64,000 bases of DNA from Psilocybe azurescens. Taxonomy: Eukaryota; Basidiomycota; Agaricomycetes; Agaricales; Agrocybaceae. Shown here in pieces: positions 11,683-22,697 of the stretch. The stretch lies in the NCBI GenBank assembly GCA_023853785.1, contig JAJIRX010000195.1, forward strand, positions 181,001 to 245,000. Reading direction: 5' to 3'. Position 1 is the stretch's first letter. Each line of letters starts with the position of its first letter. Position numbers and translations under genes: made by a program. The notes beneath the pieces are model-generated. The model worked only from the letters and a program-made list of their open reading frames with translations. It was not told where the DNA came from and searched no databases.

Positions 11683-12432
11683 TTCCAATTGGATACATGA
11701 ATACATAAGGCTGATATCCAGCAACGCGGAGTGGGAAATTATACGTCTTCGACGAGGAGGTATGATTTTCAAGGTGTGTTCGTATTCGTATTCGTATTCA
11801 TGTTCGTACGGTCCCCTTGGACTCTTAAGGACTCTGTATATATCTATCGCTGCTGTATCTTGTATAACATTTGGAGGCTTTTTTGATTAGACAGGTTCGA
11901 GGATCACAATTGTATTTTGTACATGCACATACAACACATCTCTACTACATACATGCAGAACTCTACAGTAGTGACGGAATTAAGAAGAGGCCAGGGATAC
12001 AATTTCGCCATTTAATACAGTTAATACACATCTCAGATTTTGCGACCACAGTCCGTATCGCAAGTCTCGAATGTCCGCTCTAGGATGACGATCGTTCTGT
12101 GATTATGCTCTAACGTTAGCATGTTTGTCCCCAAACCCAGTGTGCCTATTGGACTCGTTCGAGCGAGCAAATCAAGAAGCTTCACAAAGGCGCAATAACA
12201 TCCTCATCACCTGAAACCAACGATGAAATACAGAACGATGGTAAAAATTATACTTTTTGTAATTTGTCATATTAATAACCCAGCCTGGTAATCACTGCGC
12301 TCCGTTACAGTAAGGCTGGATGTAGTGTTTTATGTATTACCTGCGAAAAGGGGTACAAGGTTAATATATGTACGTGTAGCATCGAATGGTATGAGAATAG
12401 TCGAGAAGTGATACAAAGCTCAAGAAAAGTAT
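11683..12432. other. Intergenic region between convergent genes
   Basis: This 0.75 kb separates two convergent 3' ends. It contains a short GTATTC hexanucleotide microsatellite near 11779-11803 and no coding signal. AT content rises compared with the flanking genes, as expected for 3' UTRs and a terminator region. Confidence 0.45.
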
Positions 12433-14760
12433 TTACTCACTGTATTTAGGCCCGCCCCCACCTTCTGGCACTGTCCATGTGATATCCTGAGTGGGCACTT
12501 TAATATCGCAAAGTTTACAATGGATACAATTCTGCAAAGAAAGAAGTCAACAAAGGCATTATCGGCGATCTCTTCATCCGATTGGAATGCTGAATTCACG
12601 TACCTGAGAATTAATGACGAGCTTGTGTCCACCCCATCCCTCAGTCTCACTGGGATCCACACCTTCCTCAGCCACGTACTCATATACTCCTGCAGGACAT
12701 GCACGGCCTAACAGACCAGCGTACTTTCCATAGTTGATCTTTACGTGCCACCTGCGCCTCTCTAGCTCCTCTTTCACGTCCTCCTCTCTTTTCCTTGCCT
12801 TCTCAGCCTCCGCGGCCGCGTCATCCTCGACCAAGGCCTCGACACGCACAGCACCGACACCAGCGCCAACAGCAGGGTTCTTCTTTCCTTTCTCGATGTA
12901 GGTCCGCGTAGGTACCACGCGGAGATGAACGGGCTGGTCCTCAGCGTGGTTAGTGCCTGTCAGTGCGACACTGGTGAGGAGATCAGTGGAGAGCGGTGCC
13001 TCGAAGGGTGGGTAATCGGGAGGCATGTGTTGTTTTGCGTGTTCAGTCAACGAGGAATCGAGTGAAGATGTCGAGTCCTGTGTTTAGATGTGGCGGTCAG
13101 TTGCAGTTTGACACCGAATCAAGGTATAAATGCAGAGGAGATAGAATGAAAGCTAACCGGATTCTTAGTTTTACCCTTTGGCCCATGATGCTTGAACGTC
13201 CACGGTACTCTTCCCTTCAAAAACAATGAATCGATGCCTGAATAAATGATTCCACCCCATAATCCCAAACGCGTACTAAATGACGGCCGTAAGTTGCGCA
13301 CTTCATAGAGATCTCGGTGTACCCATGACTTGTGCAATGATAAATCATATGAAGACATATCGGCCGCCGCGGAGGTGGAAGAAGATGAGACGGCATCGTC
13401 TGTGGGTTCAGATTCGGCAGGATGGACAGCGTTCCAGGCAGCTTCAGCGGCGAGCATCCCGCTCTTCATCGCGTTGTGTGTTCCTTTGATTTTGGCGAGG
13501 TTGACGAATCCGGCAGAGCACCCGACGAGGGCACCACCGGGGAAGTTAAGCTTGGGAACAGACTGAAGACCACCCTCGTTCAGCACACGTGCAGCGTAAG
13601 AGAGACGTTCGGCTTTAGGAGAGGAGAGGAGGGCACGAAAGTAGGGGTGGTGTTTCATGCGCTTTTAGATCAAGTTGGTTAGCGCCTCTCGTGATGCAAA
13701 AGAGAGAGAAAATAATCACTTGGAATTCGCGGTAAGGGCTCAACCAGGGGTTTTTGTAATCTAGTCCAATGACGAGACCCAAGCTAACGAGACCTCCGTC
13801 CATGTGGTACACCCATCCACCGCCGTAGGTGTTCTTGTCCAGAGGCCATCCCAGAGTGTGGACGACTTCTCCAGGTTTGTGTTTCTCCGGATCGACGCGC
13901 CATACTTCCTTAAGCCCAATGCCATACGTCTGGGGTTCGGCCTCCTTCCTGAGGTTGTACAAGCTGATGGCTTGCTTGGAGAGACTGCCGTGTGCGCCTT
14001 CTGCAAGCAAAGTGACCTTTGCGCGGAAGGCCATTCCGGGCTCGAATGACGATTTCATGCGGTAGTTCTTCGTCAGGCCGACTTCGTTGGTGATTACACC
14101 CTGCACGCTGCGAACTTTGTTGCCCCACGGATCGGTGGAGTCGGGTTCGTCGCTGAGGAGCAGCTGGGCACCTGCGAAGCCGGGATATATCTCCACACCG
14201 TATTCGCTCTCTGCCACACCTGCAAGCCATCGAGTGAACTGTGAGAGCGAAGTGATGTAGTTACCCTTGTTGGACATTTGTGGAGGGTGGGGAATGGGCA
14301 CGGATAGTTTCGGTGTGAGGAAGAGCATTCGCGAGGAGGTTGCGGGTTGGGTAGGGGGTGGTCGGACATGGAGGTCCAGTCCGGTAGCAGTTCATCTAGG
14401 GCGCGGGGTTCTATCACAGCACCAGAGACGATATGAGAGCCTGCAGTGAACTTTAATACGGTGAAGCTGTAATAGTGAATTGAAATTAAACTGACCGATC
14501 TCTGAGCCTTTCTCGAGTACGACAACACGGATTTCGTTCCCCTTTTCCCGTTCAATCTGCTTGAGACGAATGGCCGCGCTGAGACCTGCGGGCCCACCGC
14601 CGACGATGCAGACGTCGACCTCATCCTCTGCTCGCTCCACTGCAGCAGAGTTGAACGGTGGGGCTGTTGAATCGTTCTTCCGCCAGGCGGTAGCCCTGAA
14701 AGACCTGACCAGATTCAAAGCTGGCTTTCGCAATGATAACGGTTTCTTATACCGTAACAT
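12433..14760 (-). CDS. ETFDH: Electron transfer flavoprotein-ubiquinone oxidoreductase, mitochondrial
   Basis: Passes electrons from reduced ETF to ubiquinone at the mitochondrial inner membrane, linking fatty-acid and amino-acid oxidation to respiration. Start ATG 14760; five exons: 14760-14496, 14440-13720, 13661-13158, 13077-12604, 12531-12433 (stop TAA). The N-terminal 30 residues are basic and Ser/Ala-rich, fitting a mitochondrial presequence. [15 protein letters not shown] is the FAD-binding GxGxx[14 protein letters not shown] and the downstream [23 protein letters not shown] block are family hallmarks, and [13 protein letters not shown] is the second flavin contact. The 4Fe-4S ligands are Cys in RACPAG plus CIHCKLC near the C-terminus, followed by [14 protein letters not shown]. 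Length is about 687 residues. Donor GTTAGC of intron 3 was chosen because it keeps the frame. Exon 2 lacks one base near 14350 (a run of C on the coding strand), which in such a conserved gene suggests sequencing error. Confidence 0.93.
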
Positions 14761-15004
14761 AGGCTGTGGGTAATGGATATGGAACGAGAGAAAGGGACCG
14801 TATGTTATGATTTGCGCCAAAACCTATTGGCTGACTGTCACATGATTTATCAGGCGCGACCTTGACCCGTATTCCGGTTCATCTCAACAATCCTCCAAAC
14901 TTCCACATCCAACCATGACATTTGAGGGCCAGGTACAAGGAGAGTGGATTGACAACCGTGGTTCCGTATAATGCTCGCAATGGGCGTCAACCTCCTCTTT
15001 ACAT
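14761..15004. promoter_or_regulatory. Compact divergent promoter region (ETF-QO / CorA-like B)
   Basis: Only 244 bp separate the start codons of ETF-QO (minus) and the CorA-like gene (plus), so both promoters must overlap here. It contains CT/AG-rich stretches and no strong TATA element. Co-regulation is possible but not shown by the sequence. Confidence 0.5.
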
Positions 15005-16848
15005 ATGACCACCATGGCCCAGCACTGCTCCCATCCTGAGATAGAGCTTAGAGTGCTCGATGTCTACACCAAATCCGATGGAAGCCAGCATACCACTCTT
15101 CTAGATCTCTTGGAGGTATTCCCTGAAAGAGCTGTGTGGACCCCGAAGCTAGATCATACTCGACTTGTCCATCACTTTCGTCGTGTAAGGTGATCTCCTG
15201 GATCAGATCCCTCGGTGCCTACTGATCTCTGATAATGCTAGACAGAAGACAATATTTCGTGCTTGCGTATATTGTAGGTGCTCTCTTTATTTTTCATTGC
15301 ACAAACGATTCACGATGTCACAGTTTCGTTGAAGATTTCAACTTCATCGACACCTTAAGTGTCAATGGCGATTCTAATCCCGAAGTCAACTCCACTGCGT
15401 ACTGGATGAACCAGCGATTTGGAGTGTCTCCTTTATTCTTCAGAGGAATAATCTCACGGAGTTTTACCGGAAATGCAAGTCTTACCCGCAGACAACACGG
15501 AAAACGCGTTTCGCTCGGTTCGTACCTGTAAAGTCACCACAGTTCTTCATCGCTCCTTATGAATCGTTGAACTATTGTGCAGACGGACTGTATCGCTTCA
15601 GTTCAGGGCTTGGTGCGCGTATGACTCGCGTTTGGTTCTCGCATAGTTTACGAAGAGATCAGGCATCAACGTACATTATCCACTCCTGTCCCGAAAACGC
15701 CAAAAACGCAATGCTTCTATGCACGCAAAACGCGAATAGATTGAAGCTATTGCGCCCCCTTGCCGTCGACGCGTTCCTTGCAGAAGACCGATTGGATGAA
15801 TGGGGAAAGGATGTTATAGCTCCACGGGATGAGCTAGTCCAATATGTCAGTACGACAAACAAAAACTTCCCTAATGTTTAAAGTTCATCACATTCGTTAA
15901 TTTAGGAGAATAGCAAGTTCTCGTTATACAATTCCGCACAAGTAGCCAAAGCGGTAGAGAATCTCCACGCGCTTTCGCAACTTCTCCATGTAATCAAAGG
16001 ACACCTCGCAGATCTCCAAGAACGACTCCGCTATTTGGTGACAGTGCATCAACGACTTCAACATCTTACCTCCCGCCATCGCCGCCGGCACACAACAAAT
16101 AGTACATATCCAGGTTCATTTGGTGAAGTGCACGAAGAATATACTGATGACGAAGAAGAGCAAGAAGACACAGACTCGGTCCTTGATTCATTTCAGTTTT
16201 TGCTCTCACAGACAGCAGGGCTCATGCGCTGGGTGATGAACTACAACGAGCGCACGGGGATCCGAATTAACCTATTCTTCAACATATCAACGCAAACGGA
16301 CAGCAGGATCAATTTGGATATTGCGAGGCTCACAAGTAAGATCGCAGTTAGCACCCAGAGGGATAGTTCTTCGATGATTACGTAGGTTTTCTTTCTTTCT
16401 TCTTTTACCGTGCGCCATTGGTATTCTCCTCTTTTTCTTTTATTTGCCCGTCAAATTCTTTTTCCTGATCAGGATCTTTGGATAATCCAGGATGGCTGCC
16501 GTGACAATGTTCTTCTTGCCTGGGACATTTATCTCCGTGAGTGACATCCCTTAAATCCTTCGAACATCAATCAGGTACTGACTTTCGTGCAATCGTCCGT
16601 CATCCCAGGCGCTCTTCAGCATGGTATTCTTTGATACTCAAGACAACGGCGCACTGACAGTATCAAAACAAGCATGGCTCTTCCCGGCTATAACCATTCC
16701 GCTCACTATCGTCGTATTTGTACTTTGGGTTGTGTGGCAACGCTATCGCAGTCGAGTGGACGCGAGGTCGCTGGGTCTTGGGAATCGCGCGTCTGTTTTT
16801 GAGGATAGCAATAATGCTGAGAAGGACCTGGATGAGTTGTTGAAATGA
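15005..16848 (+). CDS. CorA-like membrane protein (paralogue B)
   Basis: Seven exons give one uninterrupted frame of 1431 nt (476 residues): 15005-15184, 15242-15273, 15324-15517, 15583-15845, 15906-16381, 16491-16536, 16609-16848. All introns are GT-AG, 50-109 nt. The soluble N-terminal part has SHPEIELRVLD and HTTLLDLLEVFPERAVW shared with paralogue A, then an acidic stretch (YTDDEEEQEDTD), then the CorA-like core NISTQTDSRINLDIARLTSK. Two C-terminal membrane helices follow (MAAVTMFFLPGTFIS-ALFSMVFFD, and WLFPAITIPLTIVVFVLWVVW) and a charged tail. The GMN signature of true CorA is not seen, so ion specificity is open. Exon structure parallels paralogue A, showing descent by duplication; here the frame is intact and splice sites canonical, so this is the better-preserved copy. 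Confidence 0.85.
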
Positions 16849-17492
16849 TGCGACTGCGACATGCGCTCGATCGGCATTTTCTATTCCCAAACGGGTTGGT
16901 ATGGATAATGGCAGCGTACCCTCTCCGAATCATTATAACGATGTAAATGTAAATTTATTGCATTAGTGTTTAGTCCTTGCAGGTCCCTCGAGTGTACAGA
17001 TTGTATTTGGTGCCACTGTGTTTGCCCTTAGAGAGCGTGATTGAGAACAAAAGACGGATAGTATGCCAGTAAGCGCCGTCGTCTTACATACGCGGATATT
17101 CCTTGCCTCCATATGTTTCTTCTCTCCACTTGGTAAGCAAATCATAATGAATGACTCCCCACTTGACTCATAGCTGAGTATTTTTAAGCGCACGCTTCTT
17201 TTCGCTTCTTTCTGGTTCATATGACATTGCTGCACCAGCGCAATTAGTAAGTCTCGGACAAAAAGACAATGGCTTACATTGACTCCTCTGTATGTAGCTA
17301 CGAAACTTGCAGTATTTTTATACAAATCAGCACCATGCACATAGCTTCTTACATTCGTCCAATTTTACGCTCCATATAACTGTCTGACCATATCGGTATT
17401 TGGTAAGATCGTCCAGTCTTGGAATGGCCGTGACATATTTATGCATTTAGCCCAGCGCTTATTGAGCGGTACCGAGATACATGGCGGATCCC
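16849..17492. other. Intergenic region
   Basis: This 0.64 kb between two plus-strand genes contains no convincing frame on either strand. It should hold the 3' UTR of the CorA-like gene and the upstream region of the small barrel protein. Confidence 0.4.
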
Positions 17493-17500
17493 TATATAAA
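17493..17500 (+). promoter_or_regulatory. TATA box
   Basis: TATATAAA lies 77 bp upstream of the ATG at 17577, within a GC-richer context (GGATCCCTATATAAAGCG). The position fits a TATA-driven start near 17525. Confidence 0.5.
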
Positions 17501-17576
17501 GCGTGCTTGAAGACATACCTGGTATTTACTATCGCCCTCCAAGTCCCTATTCCTACCTTCGTCAACATATACTACA

Positions 17577-18388
17577 ATGTCAGCTATCATATCCGAAATC
17601 GTCAAGATTGCCATCAATCCTGCGGTCTTCACGCTCGCCTCTCCTGCTTTTGCTCGTCTCCGGAAAACCTCTGCCGAATTTGGAGTGAAAGAGCAATATT
17701 ATGGTATTAACACTGAGGACAAAAGCCAGCTGTTCTGGATCATTCGTTAGTGCTTTTTTACTTTACTAATTATACGGTTCTGGTGCAGAAATGGCGTCTA
17801 ACAGGGCATCGGTTTTAGATTGGCCAAACACGGTTGGTATCGATAAGTCCGACGCGTTTCGAAAATCCGTGAAGGAACTCGACGTTAATGGTGCCCCTGA
17901 ATCGTGGTATATTCCATTCGATGATGCGAGTGCTGTCAGACCTGGATTGACAGCACCTGTATTTGATCTCGTGTGTATTCATTCGTTGCGCCTTATTCTC
18001 ATTTAATCGAACAGTACTAACGACATATCCAGTGCTTCCTCCACGAGAGCGGGAAGACCGACAAGAGCACAATTACAGACTCCCTTCACAAAACCTTCAC
18101 GGACTGCTATGAGGCGGAAGGCTTTACTGGTGGCTCCTGGGGCACCGCTACGAATGATAGTCGGATGAATTATTATTACCTGGGCTGGGAGTCTCGAGCG
18201 GTAGGTTTCTTGGTTCATGTATCCTTCATTGTAGTAGCATTACTGACGGTTTGCTATTGCATCGATGATATAAGTTTCACGCAAACTACAGCGCTACTCC
18301 TCTGTTCGCCGTTGAAATTGACAACCTTATGCCACACATGGATGGAGGCAAAGGGTACTTTATGAAGATGGAACAGCAGCTCGATTAG
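17577..18388 (+). CDS. Small dimeric alpha/beta-barrel (ABM/stress-responsive type) protein
   Basis: Four exons (17577-17745, 17789-17970, 18033-18200, 18275-18388) join to a clean 633-nt frame, 210 residues, ending KMEQQLD. All introns are GT-AG, 43-74 nt. Two similar halves are visible. The first runs from MSAIISEIVKI through YYGINTEDKSQLFWII. The second has PVFDLCFLHESGK, FTDCYEAEGFTGGSWGTA, MNYYYLGWESR and ATPLFAVEIDNLMPHMDGGKGYFMKM. This layout resembles antibiotic-biosynthesis-monooxygenase/Dabb-type ferredoxin-like barrels in fungi. No signal peptide, so probably cytosolic. A TATA box lies upstream at 17493. The catalytic role, if any, is unknown; the family assignment rests on pattern only. 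Confidence 0.72.
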
Positions 18389-21300
18389 ACTAAGGGTTGT
18401 CTGCCTCCAGGGACATCGTCTATCAAAAATAAACTTTCAGAAACAGTACCATAGATATATTGGAGGATTGCGAAAATGGAGCTAATTGTCGTTAAGCTGA
18501 GGACTAGTGATCCTACTGATTTAGGCGCCCACTTATTTTGGTCTGGCAGACGCACATAAGCCCCTGGTACAATCCCCTGACAATAATTATTGTGCATACG
18601 GGTCGATGATCACTCCTGTAGTCTATTAATAAACAAAGTACAATCTCAAACTCCGTCCTCAGATATTCCGCAAATTGATAGGCATTGACGATGTACACAC
18701 AACGCAGTAATTGTCGTACGATCTCATGTGTCACAAGGCAATGTCAATACTGAGCTCGAAACTGGGCTACTAGTGTGAGATGTCGTACAGGTATCGACTC
18801 ATACTTGCGCAAGCAGGATTAAAGTGTAACTACAAGCGGTGATGATTCTGCTGCTTCGATTCTGGTCGCGTGCACTACTTTGAATGAGGGACTCCTTGAA
18901 ACATCAAGAGCAAATAGAACGCCGCAAGCAATGCCGCGCATTTAGTGCCCAGCAGCACACTCACGCTCGCAACAACAACGATAATCCACTCGCCGCTGCC
19001 TCAAAATAAGAATGAGAATTATGAGAGTGGCAAAGGACCCTCGCATCAAGAAAAAATCCGCGGACATAGTCTACGTCCTCGAGGCGCTCAAATGCAGCAA
19101 AACGGCGTATTGTTAACCTTTGGGTGTCAGCACTTTATGTAACAAGATTTTCAGAACTCCCGGCGGGGAAGCATAAGATGTGCGGATCCTGGCGCGTGCA
19201 GGATCGAATCTTTTAATTTGAGCTTCTGGATGACGCCGTTTTCTGATTCGGACTTTGACCGGGACGAAGGTCCTGGGTATACGAAGACTTCGTTATTTGA
19301 GCGCCAGGAGGAAGAGGTGCAGGCCATTTGCCGCTGAAAGAGGATTTTGATTAGATGTTACCACGACTTGATCCCCGTCGAGGTTGATGCTCGGTGGTAG
19401 AACGCCGCTGTGGGGGCGTGCATGAAGGTTTGTAATAGAAAGGTAAGTGTGAAAGGAACTTGACAATGAGCATGAGGAGGTGGAGAGCCAAAGGGTTCGA
19501 CGATTGAGTTTGTTTCTCAACTCCCGTGCTAGGATGTGAATATTTGCTCAGATGAGCCCGCATAAAATGTTTGAGAGGATAGACAGATGCTGATGTCTTG
19601 TGAGATGGATCAACTCACCTCAGATGGTTTTAAGTTCTCAACGAAGAGTACATATCATCAAGTTGGCTTGCTGTGAAATAAGGTATGTTATTAGCACCGG
19701 CGTGCGATATTCACATGCAAGATGCAACCGCACATCACGCCGCCATCTATTGTCTTTGCTTCGGCTCAATTGAATTGTGAGCACTCCAGTCAAGCTAGAA
19801 GCAACAGACACATGTGGAGTCCTCCACTTACATTTGTATTCAGATACAAGTGTATTAGTTTATATCATGCGATGAGAGATTGATCGATGTTCATATCATA
19901 AAATACACAGAATAGCAAGACTTCATCAACTACGAGAAAACTCGGGAATGTCGCGGCCAGCCCGTCCGTTCGTTTGCCGAAACCGGTACTGGTGGTTTCG
20001 TGTGCAGCCGTGAGTAAGTGCAACACTTTGCAACATCGTTCTACATATAGGGTCTGATACGCAGCGTCGTGTGCAGTTGATCGGACGCAGTCGACTAGGT
20101 TCTGGGTATACGTATATTTTATCATGTGTGTGGGCGGTGGGCGACGGATTTTTGGTGAAGGCGAAGAAGAGATTCGCAGGCTATTGACACGTCAACCAAG
20201 AGATCAGGATTGTGATTGAGTTGTGTTGTGGGGAATCAACAGCTTGGTGTGGGTCGAATATTTCCAAACCGAGCTTTGCAATTGTACTCTGGTGTACTAC
20301 GCCATGTAGAGGCCCTGTCGAAGGAACTACAGTCCCAGAAAAGGCAGCAGAGGTTGAGGAAGATTGGAAGTCCAGAGTCACGAAATTCGAAAAGCTAAAA
20401 GCGGCCTATAGAGGAGTCGACTTGCGCATCTGCGATGATCGTTCCTCAAGCCTAGTTAAGCCAGGTCCGTGTGCCCTGCTCTTTTCGGCGTGCCTGAAGA
20501 AGCAGATTCTGTTGGAAGCTTTTGGAGAATATGTGCCTTTGCAATGGTACTCGCTGGTACTCGAGTACAAGTTTGATATGGAGGGAGCAGTATGCAGTTC
20601 GCGACTCGCAGATTGTCGGGTCAGTCGTTCGGCAGTCGAATCTCGACTGAGCAAGTCCCTGCAGGCCAAAGGACCCGGGGTTCTGGGTCCAAAGTTTGGT
20701 GAGGGCCTTGATAGCTGAAGATAGGTGAAACGAGAGAAGATGGGTTGGAGGTGTATTTACATATAGTTTCTCAGAAGGACGCCTTTATTTTAGACGTACT
20801 GTGTCGACGTCCTGGGAGTCGCTGGGTCGACAAGAAGACGGGCGATTTTTGGAACGGCAGTGAAGCCCGGACCTGGCTATTTGAAGATTGGCGGAATGTT
20901 ACAATGTCAAATTCTAAATGACGGTATGGCTGATTGATGTTAGTATGGTAGCGTGGTGATGGATGATCGGTTATTTTAGCATCGGTTGTGCTTATCAGCG
21001 TAAGCGACTGTAAGCGAGTAGACCGAGAGCAGAACAAGAGCATTTGTTAGAATTAAAGTTGGCGTGACGCTGGAATTGGTGACGACGACGTTGAACGATG
21101 AACAGCGAACTACGAGAAGGAAAAGAGTGAGTACGTCGGTGGATCACGTCACCTCAGTCTTGAAAGGCATGATCGACATCCGAGTCCGACGCGTGCGCCG
21201 AGCACAATTTTAAGCGCGACAGAAAACAAGGATGGTGATGTCATATCACAACAATTTTTAAAGCCAGAGCATGGCCATCGACAGCAATTATGCATGAGAA

Positions 21301-22621
21301 TAGTGGCCACGTTCGACTCTAGCAAGTGGTGAAAGGCGTACATTTAGCCTTGAGGTCCAGCTTCTGGGCGCGGGAGTATATGCCCTCCGTCATAGTCTAC
21401 GCCAGAGCTCTTGTCCGACTCAGAATGGAGGCTATGCGTGCAGTATGGGCGAAATGCATTATAGGTTGTCTCGGAGTCGAAGTAGCTCGGTACCGAGAGC
21501 AGACAGAAGAGAGAGGAAGGCTGACGCTTAGTGCCCAACACCCTATGATAGCCTATGGTCCGACCTTGTCCGATTTGAACGACATTTGAAGCGGATGTCC
21601 TAGAAAAGAAAATATAGTGTACGGCTCTTCACGCGCCTTTAGTGTCGAGCTAGTGTTATGGGCCACATAAGGCGGTGATAGCATTCAGACCGACATTTGA
21701 CGTTCATGGATCAGGCTGTTCATTAACGGATGAGCACGGAAGCGAGTAAAGTGTACCAGGAGTGCCAGTGTGAACAGTCCAGAGAGGTTTCAGTGCGCCT
21801 GTCAGTATATAACATGGGTCGATGTCGATGTAGCTGCTCGTATGATGGGGACAGTAAAGTGCTTGAGCTGGAGGAATGGCATAATCTATACGGGAGGCAT
21901 CAATCAATGAGTGGCGTAATGCCCGAATAATTAATGTGGGAGCAGTGAATCGTGCTTACGAGTGAACTGAGAGCGTGTGTTTTTCATGATGGCGAGATAG
22001 CACACATAATCGATGATCGAAGGGTTTGATCTGATAGTGCGGGTGAACTGCGAACGAGGAAGTTGGATATCCAGTTGTGAAGGAGTGAGCTCACGCGACG
22101 GTGTATTATTGGGACCGTTGTCAGCGTTCAAGTACATAAAATTGCCATGGGAAGAGAGTTTTTGGGCGTGTTGAATAACATAGAACGGAGAAGAAGGGAA
22201 GCGCCGAATCCCGACGGCCATCTCGCACATTTCCATGGGGAGTGTGTGTAAAAATAACTGCCGAAAAAGATTGGGGTGGCTCCCATTTAAACGAAGGCCG
22301 GGTCTTGGAGTTCGAGTATTTGACCGCTGGATAATGGAAGATGACAATGAACAATGGAGGGAGCTCGGCGCTGTGCCCGCTGGGGCTGGGTAGGGACATT
22401 GCGGTGACCCAGGGGGGAAAGTAGGGGTTGGTCCTTGCAGTTGAATACGAAATTTGGGTGTTTGAACGCGATGAAGATTGGCTGAACTCTGAGTTTACGG
22501 CGAGCGTGGATGGATGTGGCCGGGTTAAGCGCCGTTGGACGAGAGTGACAGGGAGATTTCCAATAAAAAGACGGATCTGAGATGAGCCAATGAGCGAAAC
22601 CCAAAAGGAAAGTGAAATGGT
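18389..22621. other. 4.2 kb stretch without a convincing gene
   Basis: Only short open frames occur, on both strands, with no recognised motif and no plausible exon chain. The longest (20212-20718 plus, 168 residues, no ATG at its first codon) has no recognisable domain and reads like chance. Composition resembles the flanking genic DNA, not the AT-rich transposon region. It may hold long UTRs, non-coding RNA or the upstream regulatory region of the large gene at 22698. Nothing specific can be supported. Confidence 0.4.
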
Positions 22622-22677
22622 TTACTCCTTTCTTACTTTTCTTTTCTTTTCTTTCTTTCTAGTCATCTTTTCTCCAA
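22622..22677 (+). promoter_or_regulatory. Pyrimidine-rich tract just upstream of the start codon
   Basis: A CT-rich run (TTTCTTACTTTTCTTTTC and similar) ends about 20 bp before ATG 22698. Such tracts commonly precede transcription starts of fungal genes. Confidence 0.45.
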
Positions 22678-22697
22678 TTCATTAGAATGTATTCATA

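Noticed and set aside
20212..20718. 168-codon plus-strand open frame
   Set aside because: No ATG at its start, no domain, no intron structure and unremarkable composition; probably chance.
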